Shown: positions 1 through 15,400 of the stretch, one piece after another
Position numbering within the stretch: the first letter of the stretch is position 1
How the letters are laid out: each line of letters starts with the position of its first letter
Assembly: GCA_030522415.1 (NCBI GenBank)
Contig: CM060109.1
Coordinates: 29,075,892 to 29,139,891 of the forward strand
Source: Channallabes apus
Lineage: Eukaryota; Chordata; Actinopteri; Siluriformes; Clariidae
Direction: 5' to 3'
DNA: 64,000 bases
Program-made: the position numbers and the translations under genes
Notes under the pieces: generated by a model
What the model was told of the DNA's origin: nothing
What the model saw: only the letters and a program-made list of their open reading frames with translations
The model's database searches: none

Positions 1-79
1 ATTTGACAAGCTGCTCTAAATACTGCTATATTAGTATTTGCAATAAAATGTTTTGTTATCTTCCTTCTGTATGATTTAG

Positions 80-2902
80 GGTGATCGAGGAGTTTCAGGA
101 TTTATAGGACCTATGGTATGTTCAACATCACCTAATCTTTTCTAAAGGTTCTATTCAGAGGTGCTGTTCAGAGTTATTGTTAAATGCTTCTTCGTATATA
201 GATTTTGTTTGTTTGTTTGTTAACCTAAGGGCCCTCCTGGAAGCAGAGGATATCCAGGCCGACCAGGTGTAACTGGTGCCCAGGTACGTTTTAGTATAAA
301 TTATTTCATTTACACTCTCAGACACTGCACATGTATTTTATCCAAGTTGTCCATTTGTTATACTCCTCTCCACTCTAGGGTGAAAAGGGTTATAGGGGAC
401 CTCCAGGACCAAAGGTAGCCTATAGACACTGAAAGATTCTGATTCATAACTTGCTTTAACTTCTGTAAGATATCAGTACTGATTCTTGGTTATATTTATG
501 CAGGGCAATCCAATTACAGTCTACAAGGGAGAAAAAGGAGAGCAGGTAATATGAATGTATCACCCCTGCCTATACCGTAAGGGTATGATGTGGATCAGGA
601 AGTTAAGTGATTATTTTAACCACTGAAACTGCAATACTTATTTTAACCACAGGGGGAAGTTGGAGAACCAGGGCCAGCAGGAAAGATAACCGACGAGCTA
701 AAAGATCTCATTGTGGTCAGTTATTTGTCTAAAAATAATTTTAAAATACCGTTTATTACTATAAAAACCTGTGGTTTATTGTGTGTTATATAGCTATGTG
801 TTGAATAATTACTCATTTGTTCATTCAAAGGATTCAAAGGGTCCTAATGGTGAGAAAGGGGAGAAAGGTTTACCAGGAGATTTGGTAAGTCACATCAGAG
901 TGTCATTATTGATGAGCTCACTTGGACATTCCTTTTCTCTAGTTCTCTAAACGGAAACAAATCCCAAAAAGTCATGCAGTGGTCTTACTTGTCATGCTTA
1001 TGTCTGGTACTCCCGAACCACTACGATCCTCACGCCTTATCTTCTTCACTGATCGGCCATCTATCACCTATCCCTGACTTTGTTTCTAACTGTTTTATGT
1101 AGTGTAGTCTCAATTACTATCAATTATCATTAAAATAATATCTTTCACAAACTTAAAACATATTTAATTTTCATATTTTGCATAACCATCATTACATTTC
1201 TGTATTTCTATAAATTTGTACTTGTAAGGTCATCTGAGCTAAAATATTTTTTGTTTTGCTGTCATTGTTCTGTGCTTTTGTAGAAAATATATTTTAAGAT
1301 TTGTAAAATAAGAGTAAAATAAGAATGGTGGGACTCATATGTGGATTTATGCATATAAAGTAATTATGTATTTAGTATATGTATGTGAATGCTTTCCTTT
1401 TAGTATAGCTGGCACATTGTAGTTACTTTTATAAGCAATTGAATAGGTTTAAGTGTATGATAATCAGTTCATAGATGTATATAAATACTAAAAAGTAACA
1501 CATTGATATATTCTATAGTCCATTTTTATTAATACAGTATTATTCAGTATCACCAAGTGTCTTTAGTGTTTCAAATATCAGTAGTTTTAAAGCATAGTAA
1601 CAAGCTTATTAATGATAAGCTTCAAAATAATTTATATACTTAGCCTTGACCTTATAAGCAGTACTATTAAAACCACTCAGGTTTTAGTTTCCCCTTTATG
1701 TCACCAAAACAGCACTGACTCCTTGGGCCATGTCTCCACAAGACCTCTGAATGTGTGCGGTGGTACCTTGTAGTACAACATTAGTAGTACATCTTGTAAA
1801 TGCTATAAGTTGCAAGACAGAACATCCTATGGATGCGCAACTAAATTGAATCTGGAGAATTTGGAGTTCAGATCAACAAACTTGACCTCTTTGCCTGCTA
1901 AACCCCATACACAGCAGATTGTAATTCACTGAATGTTCTGGTTCTGTGGGATCGGACCACACAAAGTTTTCGTCGCCCAGGCACAGGTGAGCCCTGGGTT
2001 CCCATGATTCTGTAACCAGTTGAGTGGTATATAATTATTAAGAAATGTTATTCAATTGACCTGGAACTGGTATTATGGCTGATTGGTGTAAATGGAGTAA
2101 TAGCTGAATATCTTTGGGTAGTAAAGCCTTCAACACTAGTTTATCTACTCAAAAATTGAATGAAATCTATGTAAATTGATTAAAATTACATATAAAATAA
2201 TACATATAAAAAACTAAAATCACAAGTAGTTACTTTTATGAACCTAAACTCATTATGCACACTCATGTACAGTTCCATCTGTTGTATTTTAAGATGAATG
2301 ATTTTTCCTAGGTTGATTTTTTTTATGATATAAGGGAATTTTCCATTGAAATCTAATCAAATTAGCATATCTCCTCTTCCTGTGAATCTCTTCCCAATTC
2401 AGATTCGTTCAGTAGTTTTTACGTGATGTATTGACACGAAAACTTTACAGGTTTATTATATGTAAATGTAAAGGTAAGCTTTAGCCTATAATGTGGAACA
2501 CATTTACTCAGCCTGTCTGATACTGTATGTGTTATGGTGTTTTGTCAATTCTTTCTTTAATAAGAAGTGGACCCTTGGATTACCAGCATACCTCGTAAAC
2601 CAATGCAAACTTTTCCATACGAAATAATGGAAACTTAAATTATTCGTTCCACAGCCCCCAAAAAATAAATACATAAAAATAATTAATACTAAGTAAAAAT
2701 AAAACTAATTTAACCTGCACATTACGTTTGGAAAAAAGTCAAAATAATTCCCGACAGATAAGTGTTTCCGTTTATGTGCGCAGACGCTGTGTGTGTGTTT
2801 GTGTATGTGTGTGAAGCTAAAGTAAGAGGAAAGGAGGAATTAGACCCCCGTCTCCCTGTTCTCGTCTCACACAGCAACCCTTCATCCTCTCTTATTTGAG
2901 TT

Positions 2903-2963
<61 letters not shown>

Positions 2964-5900
2964 TTAACAGAAAGACTGTTTTATCTGAATAATTTACAAG
3001 GAATATTTTTAATTACACTCGATTGAGCGGCATACTAATGGAATCACTGCTGTAAAGTAAAAAAAAAATCAATAATTAAACTGCACTTTACCTTTGAAAA
3101 GAATTGCGACAGAGCAGTGTTTCCATCAGAGAGAGGAGGAGGTGTGTGTGTGTGTGTGTGTGTGAAGGGGCATGGTGTCCAATGACAAAGTGCAGGCTGA
3201 AACAGAGAGGGAGAGAGAAAATATACCTTTAACCTCTCTAACGAGACTTGCTTTTACTTTACATGCACGCGCACACACGTGTGTTATAATAAACAGTACA
3301 CACGCGCTGTACACACACGCATACAAACACAAAATAAAAGATGTTTTACGCGTACATGTGGTCTCAGTGTTATAGTAAACAGTACACGCATGCACGGATG
3401 TTGATTATACCAGTAGGAGACGCGCACTAAGACCCAGCAGGGAAGACGATTACCCACAATTACGCAGCACAAGAGAGAGAAAAAACATTGGCTCAGTTGT
3501 GATCACGTGACGTTCGGCATCAAAACAAGAAGCGCATGCATGATACATGATACTCGGTACTCGTAAACCAAGACTTATTAATTTTCCAAGTCATAATTTA
3601 TTAAAAATCTTTGCTCGTCTTGCAGTTATATATGAAATATATGTTTATTTGTTTTTTTAAAGGGGGGTCATTCCAAAGGAGAAACCGGAGTTCCTGGATT
3701 TATTGGGGAACGGGTATATACTTGTTATGCATTTATGTTATCAGCACTTTTCATTACATTTTTAAGAGCATGATTCTGTTTAACTTCTTGCATAACAAGA
3801 TATATTTCATTATTGCTAATAGGGCCCTCCAGGAAGACATGGATTGCCAGGAAGAAAGGTATGTTGTACTTTAGGTCATCACTAGGGCTTTAACTATTAC
3901 AATGAAATGCTCTAAATATTTTGATATTGGTGTATTTATATTTTCCCAGGGTGATGCTGGAGATACAGGCTCTCCTGGGTGGCCAGGAATCAAGGTATAT
4001 TTTATTATGTGGTTACAATAATTTTATTCCTGGAAGTTAGTGATGGCTGGCTGTGTGTGAACTGCAGACGTTGAAGAATGCACAGGTTTAATATGATGAA
4101 TGTTTCTAACATGTAACTGCTTCAAAAGGGGGAGCCAGGAGAGCCAGGAGAGCCAGGAGAGCTGATCTATTCAAGTGGAAATAGCGAAGGTAACAATATA
4201 TCTTTTACTCAAAATGTAGTTGAGTAAAACGTCATTATTATGGGTTATATATTCTACAGTATATGATGCCATATGTTAAGTCTGTGCACATTTTCTTTTG
4301 CTGTTGCATGTCTTTTCTTGTTCCCGAAGTTGGCCCAAAAGGAGAACGTGGGCCACCTGGGGATGATGGTCCTAGAGGAATGAAAGGATTACAGGGTCCC
4401 CCTGGGCCAGTTGCTCAGGAACAAACATTAGGTATTTTGAATTTTTAAGGTCTCTAAAACAAAAATAAAAAAGTTTTTTTGAACATTTTTAATGAATGTG
4501 TCAATTGTAAAAACAAAGCTATGTGTTTGTTTTTCCACAGTCTTGTTTGGTCCATTTGGACCAAAAGGGGAAAAAGGAAGAAAAGGTGACATGGGAGAAC
4601 CTGGTATTCCAGCCTCAGAGCCTGGGCCTCCAGGCTTTAAGGGAGAACAAGGACCACCTGGGCCACCTGGACCAAAGGGATCATGTAAATCTATAACTCT
4701 ATCTCTATATATGGAATTTTGCACCGGTTGTTTGCATGATTAATGAATATACCAGTCGTGTTCAGATAAAACCGGTACTTTTGACTGTGCAGAATAACAG
4801 AACTCAGTTATAACAGTAAGTACTACTTATATTTCTCTATATAATTCACTGTAATGTTTGGATACTATCAAGGTAGACAGTTTTCTCAGTACACCAGAAC
4901 CGCTAGTTCCTGTACAGTGCATGTGGGCAGTTTAAGGTTGTTCATTGTCCTGCAAAAACAGAACACCTTAGGTGATCAACCCTTTTTTTTAAAGGAAAGG
5001 GCAAAGGGTGTTCTGTTATTCTTACACAATCAAAAGTCCCAATTTTACTTGAATGACAATTACATTTTGACTAAGGTATAACTACAAACTATTATAAAAG
5101 AGAAACACTTTCATATCACAAGTCATATATACTTACATACAGGACATTGAACACAAAGCTGCAGTCTGACATCATTATTGAAATAGTCCAATGTGTTGTC
5201 ACTATGAATATGTTTGTCCACAGGGGGTGAGTTTTTCAAAGGGTCTGAAGGGCCAAGTGGACGTCCAGGAAATGCTGGCATAAAAGGACAAAAAGGTAAG
5301 ACTGCTGGCCATTGATATTAACTGATTGATTCTAGCTATACTGTTTATGAAACATCATGATGTATAGATTTATGATGAATATACAGCACATTCATCATAG
5401 GTTTTGTATTCAAAGTGAATGTACTATTTTATTTTTAGGTGACCATGGTCACTGTGAGTGCACATTACAAACCTCCCCTCCTGGACTCCCAGGCTTGGCC
5501 GGAAATCATGGTGACTATGGAGTAGTGGGCGAGTGGGGTCAACAGGGTGATCAGGGAAAGCAGGGGCCCAGAGGCTTGGATGGTCTGCATGTTAGTTATC
5601 AGAATTACATTTATGGCAGAAAATATGTCGTACTGTATAGGCAGTCAAAAAATTGCCATATTGTAAGTCATCTAAAATCATAACTTTTTTTCAGGGCTTT
5701 CCTGGTCCACAAGGCCTACCTGGATATAAAGGCTCTAAGGGAGATAAAATAGAGGTTACAGAGAAAGGTACTATAAAATTGTTTAACATTTTATAATTTG
5801 AAAGATAAAGAAATTATACTGATGTGTTTGTATTACTTGTGAATTTAATAGGATCAACTGGAGAACCAGGAGACCCAGGGAGACCAGGTGAACGAGGAAA

Positions 5901-8900
5901 CCAGGGTCACCCTGGGCCTAAAGGAATAGATGGTACCCCTGGACCTCCTGGCACTCCTGTGAGCATCTCACTAACATTAATGTGCACTTGATCTGAATGC
6001 ACTGTTTTTATTTTCAGATTACTACCAAATACTGCTTCCAACCTGATTACTAAACACAAGCTGTAAACATTGTGTATCAAACCATATGATAATGTAACTG
6101 AATGGAACTATGTAAGTGTGCCATTCTGATTGGTGTGCTATGCTGATGTGCTGTTTGCAGGGAGAAGGGCCAGTTGGTGAGCCTGGACAGAAGGGTTACC
6201 TAGGCAGGTCAGGTCCACCAGGGTTTCCTGGAGCTATAGGTGAAGAAGGTCCAGGAATCAAGGCTCTAAATGGTGTAAAGGGTATTGTTGGTGATCCAGG
6301 AATAAAAGGTTTTGATGGATACCCAGGCCCACAGGGTACTTCAGGTATGCATTCTGTTATCTATTCTTCTTCCTTTCATTCTTCTATCATTCTGATTCTT
6401 TAATACCAAGTTCTCATTCTCTAATTGGTTCTGCAGCCTCTGCTTTATATTTTTTCTACTTTTGGATTCATTATGCTTAAAGTCATGGAATGCTTAAAGT
6501 CATGGAAACATTATAATGAAATCAAGCATTTAACCTTAACATCTGCCATTTTGTTTTATGCTTTAAGTTTTTCATTAAAAAAGGATTCCATGAAGAATTT
6601 TCTCTGAAAATTTAGAGAATTATATGATCTCTGCAACTGTTTCAATCGCAATCAGCTTCTGTCTGTCTATCTATCTGTATCTCCTCTGGTGTTACTGTAT
6701 CTGTTTCTGTCGGTCATCATCTCTTGCTTGCCATTTAAAGGAGACTGTAGTCTACAAGGCGAAGGAGGCGAGTGGATTACAGCAGGTAGCTTGATCGGTG
6801 ACAAGTCAAATCACCATTATAACTTTTCTCTCTAAATGCTTTTACTGCATTGCAATCACTTTTTTGTTCACAGTCACTATTATTGCTCTGGGCACTATTA
6901 ACTATTCTCCTTGTTTGATTTTATTCACCCACAAATATTGTTGTTTACACCATGTTGGTATGTGCTTTGTTTTACACTCAGTAATGAGTCACATGTGATT
7001 TGGGCATGGCATAACACAGGGGTTCCCAAACTTTGAGCAAATGATGCCAAGTAGACCTTATGGATTTTTTGAAAGCTAACCCACATTTGGTTAAAAAATT
7101 TATAATTTAGTGCTTCAGTAAATGTGTGCTCTTTTTAAGTCTGTTTAGTTACTCTGTGTCATCAAGGAACCAGTGGTATGAGATTTAACCATATTCCTGT
7201 ACTAAAATTCTATTAGATTTATCCATATAATATTTTATTGATGAACAGCTGTGGTAGTACGGTATGTCAGTATTGCATAAAAGAAAAAGAAAGACTAAAA
7301 GAGAATATGCATACAGTACAGGCCAAAGGTTTGGACACACCTTCACTCATTCAATGTGTTTTCTTTATTTTCATGAGCATTTACATTGGTAGATTCTCAC
7401 TGAAGGCATCAAAACTATGAATGAACACATGTGGAGTTATGTACTTAACAAAAAAAGGTGAAATAACTGAAAACATGTTTTATATTCTAGTTTCTTCAAA
7501 ATAGCCCCCCTTTGCTCTGATTACTGCTTTGCACACTCTTGGCATTCTCTCGATGAGCTTCAAGAGATAGTCACCTGAAATTGTTTCCAACAGTTTTGAA
7601 GGAGTTTCCAGAGGTGTTTAGCACTTGTTGGCCACTTTGCCTTCACTCTGCGGTCCAGCTCACCCCAAACCACCTCGATTGGGTTCAGGTCCGGTGACTG
7701 TGGAGACCTTTTTTTGTTAAGTACATAACTCCACATGTGTTCATTCATAGTTTTGATGTTTTCAGTGAGAATCTACCAGTGTAAATGGTCATGAAAATAC
7801 AGAAAACACATTGACAGATAGATGAGAAAGTGTGTCCAAACTTTTGGCCTGTACTCTACATACAGCACCAGTCAAAAGTTTGGACCCAAGTTTGGATTTA
7901 TTTTTGGATTGGATTTAGTACTGGAGATTTCACAATTATGAACAAATATAACATTAGGTAATTGTTATTTTAAGATATGATGGTCAGCTGTTCTGGAAAA
8001 GTTCTAGCAAGAAAACTATTCTCAAGTGCATTTGTAAAACCCATCAAGCACCATGATGAAATTGAATATCATGAAGACAAAAACTTACCTCTGCTGCAGA
8101 GGAGACGTTCATTTAGAGTTACCAGCCTTAAGCATCAGCACCTCCGATTAGAGCAATTATGAATGCTTTACAGATCATGAGTAACTGACACATCTCGATA
8201 GCAACTTTTAAAGGAGATTGTTGCATTGTTTTACATTGTAGAAAGAAATAGAGTTGGGACCAGTTTGGGAGCCCCTGCTATAACATTTTAATTTCTTTCT
8301 AGTGTTTGCAAAGCAGGCACTCAGAAACGAGTGTGGTGCCTAAGTTAAGATTATAAAATTATCTCTTTGTCACTAAATATCCTATGGCTTTGGTATGTCC
8401 CTCAGGGGATTGTGAAGGGGGACGTCCAGGACATATGGGACCTCCCGGACTTCCTGGAATGGAAGGAATGCCAGGTAATATTTATTTATAGTATTAGTGA
8501 TAAGTATGTTATAATATTAATGATCACATAATCCTCATTTAGACAGACCTGGCAATGTTGGTGTATTCTAGGTCTACCTGGTCTCAAAGGATTACCAGGG
8601 GTTACAGGCAATGTAGGAGCTAAAGGGGATCAAGGAGACCAGGGCATGGGAGGACCACCTGGAGAAAAAGGTGAGCTGAGTATACAAGTCTTGTCCTTAC
8701 ATACGCACAGACATTCAGGTAACTGTTGAAAATTACCATACATTCAGTATTGTCTGTCATCTTGCTGATCTAATGGTTTTCCATGCAGGTTTTATCGGAC
8801 CTCGTGGAGACGCAGGCAGTGCTGGAACAAAAGGTCTCAGAGGATTTCCTGGCACTCCGGGTAACCCAGGGCTTTCTGGTGATGCTGGACAAAAGGGTCC

Positions 8901-11900
8901 TAATGGTGAAGCTCTAGGAGCATCTCCAGGGCCCTCAGGTGAACGTGGACCATCAGGACTACAAGGCTTAAAAGGTCCATCTGGAAATTCTGGCACAATT
9001 GGATACCCAGGTGAGAAATACCCTGTAAGGATTAATATAACTTTCAATAATAGTGCTTATTTCTAATTGTAGATTGGGATTTGTGAAATTCTGGATTTAA
9101 TCATATACTGTACTGTACATAAAATAATTTATTTAACTGCTATATACTACAGGCATGGAAGGAATGCCTGGAATGATTGGCACCAAAGGTGAATCAGGAC
9201 CTCCAGGTTTACAGGGGGAAACAGGAAGACCTGGATCACCAGGAATATTTGGCTTCCCTGGGAAGCCCGGTCAAGCAGGGCCCCCTGGACCTCCAGGCCA
9301 AATTGGACTGCCAGGTAAATTATTTGGATAATCAAAATCTTATTAGAGCGTGACGTTCAATACAACTGGAAGACAAAAACAGTCTTATTGTAATAATAGT
9401 ATCATAATTATATTATCTTTTATGCTGTTCCTCAAAGGGCCTACGGGAGAGACAGGCCATGGAGGAGATAGTGGTCCCCCAGGGCCCCCAGGAGTGAAGG
9501 GTTTTCAGGGAGAAGCAGGAAGTGATGGTAGGCCAGGAGGTTATGGAAGACAAGGGGATCCAGGACTCCCAGGACATGTTGGGCGGGCTGGTGTCTCTGG
9601 ACTTAAAGGTCAGAAGAATTTTCACCTTAAAAATTTTCAGATGACAAACAGTAGATAGTAAATCTTATCTGCAGAACAATGTGCAAATTGCAGTCATATA
9701 CAATGTACATTTCTTATGATGCTTTACACTGCAATATTTCACATTTTACAAATAACATAGACATGCTGGCTTAGTGGTTAGCGCTGTTACCTCGCACCAC
9801 CAGGGTCTGAGTGGAGTCTGCATATTCACCCTGTGCTCTTAGATACTCTAGTTTCTCCACCCAGTCCAAAGACGTGTTGCAGGCTGACTGGTGTTTCTAA
9901 ATCGCATACAGTATAGTGTATGATTCATTTTGTGTGTGTGTGTGTGTTTGTTTCTGTCATGCAATTGGATGACACCCCATTCAAGGTATACCCTGCCATA
10001 GGCCCCTAATAACCCTATACAGAATAAGCACTACACTGTATGTGGTTAAACAGATTGCAATTTTGTTTAGATGTCACAAAAAAGCACAAGCATCCAGACT
10101 TTCCATCTTTTCATATTCCTCCTTCTTCAGTTGAGTGCTTTTTTAACTGGACGTGAACATTGTTATTGGCTTCCACAATTCCAAATCATTAACCACCTAA
10201 CATTCCAATTCGCTGTAGCCACCCCTAAAAGGGAACAGCCGAAAGACAAAGAAGAAGAAGATTCCAATTGATCTCCCATAGATGAGTAGTCCATAAAAAT
10301 GATCATATTGGACACTGCATAGGGCTAATTTATATTTCTGCGACTATGTACTGTACTTATGAGTATGTCAAGGCACTCATACAGTATAAATGATAAATGC
10401 CCACCTGTATTCGCAATTGCAAATACGGTGTCTCGGCTACTGAACATTGACAAATCAACTAAAACAGGATTTACAAATTGCAGACAGAAGTGCAAGAAAA
10501 AATAGCATTTTGTGTTAGAAGGTGATGAGAGTAACTTTGTTTTGAAAAGTACTGAGTAAAAAAGAAACAAATTAATATTGTTTACACAAAAATTATTAAG
10601 ACGACTATAACTGATATCCTTCATAAGATTCACAGAAGAGAGCAATAAAATCCTGCCCACAGGATCCTGGCCACACCATACTTTACCCTAAATTACCAAC
10701 TGATTTACATGATCCCTTTTATTATGAATGGTCGAACAACATAAGGACAGAGTCATGTCTCATTTAAAGAACATAAATCACCATTTGGAAGTTATACAGT
10801 ACATTCTATAGATGGGTCACATATAAGTACAATTTAAAATGAAATGTCTTAATAAAGTGTAGGTTCACCACAATCTACTGTACCAGAACAGCTTTAATGT
10901 GTATTGACTTCTTTGGAACTGTCCACAAATGAACACCATGCATGAGACAACTCCATAATCACATGATCCATCCCAAAAATATGTTGTCTCGATATTTACT
11001 TGTATTTCTCATATATATATCTTTGCAGGTATAAAAGGTTCTCCAGGCATGATAGGTTTCCAAGGAATGACAGGAGATCCTGGTCAAACAGGCCTTCCAG
11101 GAGAGAAAGGACTTTTAGGAATGCCAGGTCAACAAGGAGAGAAAGGGAACATGGGCCCACAGGGACCAAAAGGTTCTTATTATTTTGTCTTGTAATAATG
11201 ACTGCATGTACGTTAGATTGTTTCATGTGAAATCTTAATAATTCTGTCTTGGAACTCATAATGTTTGTTGTGAATAATTTCTTTTTATCAGGTGAAAGAG
11301 GCGTAATGGGCCCTCCAGGTCAAATGTCTGGCATAGAACTTGAACATATGAAAGAGGTTATGAAGGGTGCAAAAGGTGAACATGGAGATAAAGGATTGGC
11401 AGGTTTCACTGGACCACGAGGTACATATTGTTACTACAATTATTTGCTGTCATGATATGAAAGTAAAATGTAAATAAAAATATTTGATATAAATTTTTTA
11501 ATATATGACCTTTGAATGTGTGAACATTTACCGCTACATTCATGATATCGACATATATTGTATAAAACATCTGTATTTATTTATTAATATATACTGAATT
11601 AGCATAACAGAAATTTAAGTGTTTTTCTTTCAGTGTTCAGAGATTTTAATATTCAGGTTTCGCTTTTGAAAGATTCAGGAAATTATTTTACAGATTATAA
11701 TTTAAGTTTTTAAAAACTGAAAAGAAAAAATTATCTTTCAAGAATTTCAAAGATTTGTATTTTGTATGAATGAATATGGATATATTTGGTTTGGTTAATA
11801 TATTTCAGTATCATGACAGTAATGGCCTTCACTTCTTAATATTCAGTATTCGATGTCTTTAAATCTATTTAATTTTTTGCTTCCATAGCTGAGCAAGATG

Positions 11901-12149
11901 TTTTTGTCAGGAATAAATATATCCTTTATAATATTTACAATAGGCGGCGCGGTGGTGTAGTGGTTAGCACTGTCGCCTTGCACCTCCAGGGTCTGGGTTC
12001 GATTCCCCGGCCAGGCTCGATTCCCGTCTCTGTGTGCATGGAGTTTGCATGTTCTCCCCGTGCTTGGTGGGTTTCCTCCGGGTACTCCGGTTTCCTCCCA
12101 CAGTCCAAAGATATGCAGGTTAGGCTAATTGGCGTTCCTAAATTACCCG

Positions 12150-12180
<31 letters not shown>

Positions 12181-12401
12181 CCCTGCGATGGATTGGCACC
12201 CTGTCCAAGGTGTACCCCGCCTAGTGCCCGAAGTCTCCTGGGATAGGCTCCAGGTCCCCCGCGACCCTGAACACAGGATTAAGCGGTATAGAAAATGAAT
12301 GAATTAATGAATATTTACAATAAAAAAAAAATTAATTCAACTAAATTTGTTGTTATAATTATGAGCCCATACAGTAAATAAAGCCTTATGAAGTGGTCCC
12401 T

Positions 12402-12484
<83 letters not shown>

Positions 12485-15400
12485 GAAACTGTCATTAACA
12501 ACGCTATAAACTGATTCTTAACATGAACGCATCTCACAAAACAAACCTATCTGTAATGTTTGTATAAACAGTGCAGTAAAGAATATCAAACAGCTGTCTT
12601 AGTTATCAATAGAAAATCATATACTGCATGTATGCTTTCAAAGAAATAACAAATATTCAAAGAAATAGATGCTTCAAATGAACTTTTTTAAATTTCACAT
12701 TAAAAAAAACATAAAATTTGTGTCTTTTTCATAAAATCTCTTCTACCTTATAGGCACCAAAGGTATGCAAGGGGTTCCAGGACAAGAGGGGAAACATGGA
12801 TTTCCCGGGGAACCCAGCAATGTAAAAGGTCTGTCAGGTCAGACTGGTGCTGAGGGACTTCCTGGACAGAAAGGAATGCCAGGCCCTACAGGATCCCCAG
12901 GAATTCCTGGATTTTTTGGACCAAGTGGCAACCGGGTAATTCTTTTCTGCAGTAAAATCATTACATAAGCATTTACTGTATGTACATGAGATGTGTAGAT
13001 GTTTAGAGTTTTTCAGTAAGGTTGTTTGGTATTGAGGTTGTTTATGGTCAAAGCTAACTTCATATCTTAGGGAGACAAAGGTTCACCTGGTGCTTATGGA
13101 GCAAAAGGAGCTGTTGGAATCAAGGGTATTAAAGGTAATATTAAAATGGTATGATGTTATTCTTAAATTCTGCTTAAAACATACATTTTAACTTCACTGT
13201 CTTTTACTTTTTTAATCTTATTAAATTAGATTATTAGATTTTTCTAATCTTAAATCAACGATGAATGCTTGTTCAATTCCTCGGTTATTGCTAAGAGACT
13301 GTTGTGCTTCAGGTGAAGACGGTGATGTTATCAATCTGCCAGGATCTACAGGAAACAGAGGGGAAGCTGGGCAGCCTGGCCCTTTAGGTGTGGTAATAAA
13401 GTATTTTATTATCTGGAAAAAAAGTATTTATCTGTTCAGCAGTAGGTTTGTGGAATGGTACTGAGGGTTTTTATTGTAGGTGAAAGTGGTTTCCAAGGTC
13501 ACCCTGGAGACAGGGGAAGTCCTGGTTTTGATAGCATCCAAGGACCCAAAGGGACTCAAGGTCAAGCTGGAGAACAAGGGACATCAGGTAAGAGAGTCTG
13601 TTCATAATAAATCTTTGTGCTTAAAACAGTGATTTAGTGTTGAAGTACCAGTCTGGTTCCTATACACAGACAGAAATTATGCACAAGTGGATCACTGCTG
13701 TTCTTTTATCAGGTGCTGATGGTCTAACGGGCTTTCCAGGAAACCAGGGATCAACGGGGTGGCCAGGTGTGCCAGGAGAGGCCGGGACTCCTGGTAAACC
13801 AGGTCATCTAGGACAAATAGGTATGTTCAAAGTAATATAGGGATGTTTCCAGAAGTATTTTATGAATTCTGCAGTATATACAGAGACAGCCAAAAAATCT
13901 ATACACATTTCAGGAAAAGAAAAATAGTATGATGTATATTATATTCATAAATATTAATAATATTATGATATTATTATTATGATATTATCATATATAGCTA
14001 TTTATAACATATAGCAATAAATGTAGTATTATAATATGTCAACAAGTTTTTCTTTTCTTGAAATGTGTATACATTTTTTGGGCTGACTGTATATTATCTA
14101 TGAGAACTATTAATCATAAATATGTCATAATACTGCATCTTCTAAGAGAAAACTTATATCACCATATCAATAATTATATAATTTTGTTTTGTTTTAATGC
14201 ATTTGTTCCTTTTTAATAAGCATAATAGAAAAAGCATATTAATATAAACCTTTTATTCTATTAGCAGATCCATACTGTTAATAAAAATAAAACTGTATTG
14301 CAGTATAGAAAGTGATCACATATAATAAAAATTAATCATTATGGTCATTATTTAATGTTCAACTGAAGTAAATATTTCCTGTAATAAATATGTGATATAG
14401 TAATGTGTATATCATTGCCTGTTCTTCAGGAATGGAAATGAGATGAAGATGAAAGGGGACATTCATTATTTAAATGATGTCAGCTTCTACAATTATTACC
14501 ATATAACTTTTCATATCTCTCTGATCAGCACATTTATTGGAAAAAGTTTCATAGCTGATGAGATCAAGTACTGCCCTGCAGTCATTAAATACCTAAAACC
14601 TTACTCAGAAAAATGAATGTAATCTGCCGTGAGCGCAATAACAGTGTGATAAAATGTGAAAGGTAAAGTTTCCTCTTCCTTTTCAGGTTTTCCTGGCCTT
14701 GATGGGATATCAGGGCTGGATGGACTTAAAGGTCAAAAAGGTCTTCAAGGTGTTGCAGGTAGACCTCAATCTTTTTTTGTCTCCTGCCTTCTTCTTATGA
14801 ACATACAGGTGTTTAGTGTTTTGCATAATGCATGAGGAAATGCCATTACTTTCACAAACTGTGATTAGTATTTGTAACATTGTGTCAGAACTAACCCGAA
14901 GACGACCAGAAAGACGTAGCTTAGCAGTTAGCCCTGTAGCGTGAATGGTAAACCCAAACGCGGATGGACACGAGCGGGCAGGATAATCACGCGATTTGCT
15001 CTAAGAACTCTCAAAGTGAATGAGTAAAAGAAAGACACAATCTACCCCTAGTCCTATAAACGCACACTCAGTCTGAAAGCGAACCCAAGAAAGTGAGTAC
15101 TCATGTGAACGGGAACGGTTCCGAAATAGCATGGGCATACTCAATGACAGAGCGATGTGCGGCGCCATCTTGTTTCCTTTTATGCTTTCAGGTTCGCGAC
15201 CGCCTTACTTCCGGGTCCTGGTGTCTGTGGCGGCTGAGTGCGCATGACATATTGACAGTATTTCTACTGTCAATGTTTTATGGTTTTTGTACCTTAACTA
15301 AGCATTTAAGTGTTCATTAATGATTTGCAGAGTTGATGGTTCAGCACTATACGTTTGGGTTTTAAGACTAAGTGTGTTGGACTAAAACCAATTCCAGTAA

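Noticed and set aside
3126..3395. Frames over GT/CA runs
   Set aside because: Open only because dinucleotide repeats lack stops.
4428..4724. Antisense open frames over collagen exons (also at 8757-9047, 9147-9335, 16358-16667)
   Set aside because: They are complements of Gly-X-Y codons (Pro/Gly-rich shadows) and have no splice or start context of their own.
11950..12010. tRNA genes in SINE heads
   Set aside because: A and B boxes are present but no cloverleaf with a proper anticodon arm and acceptor stem can be drawn.
11960..12298. Frames across SINE copies (also 26383-26694, 17611-17805, 55406-55896)
   Set aside because: The same translated words recur in every SINE copy; they follow the repeat, not a gene.
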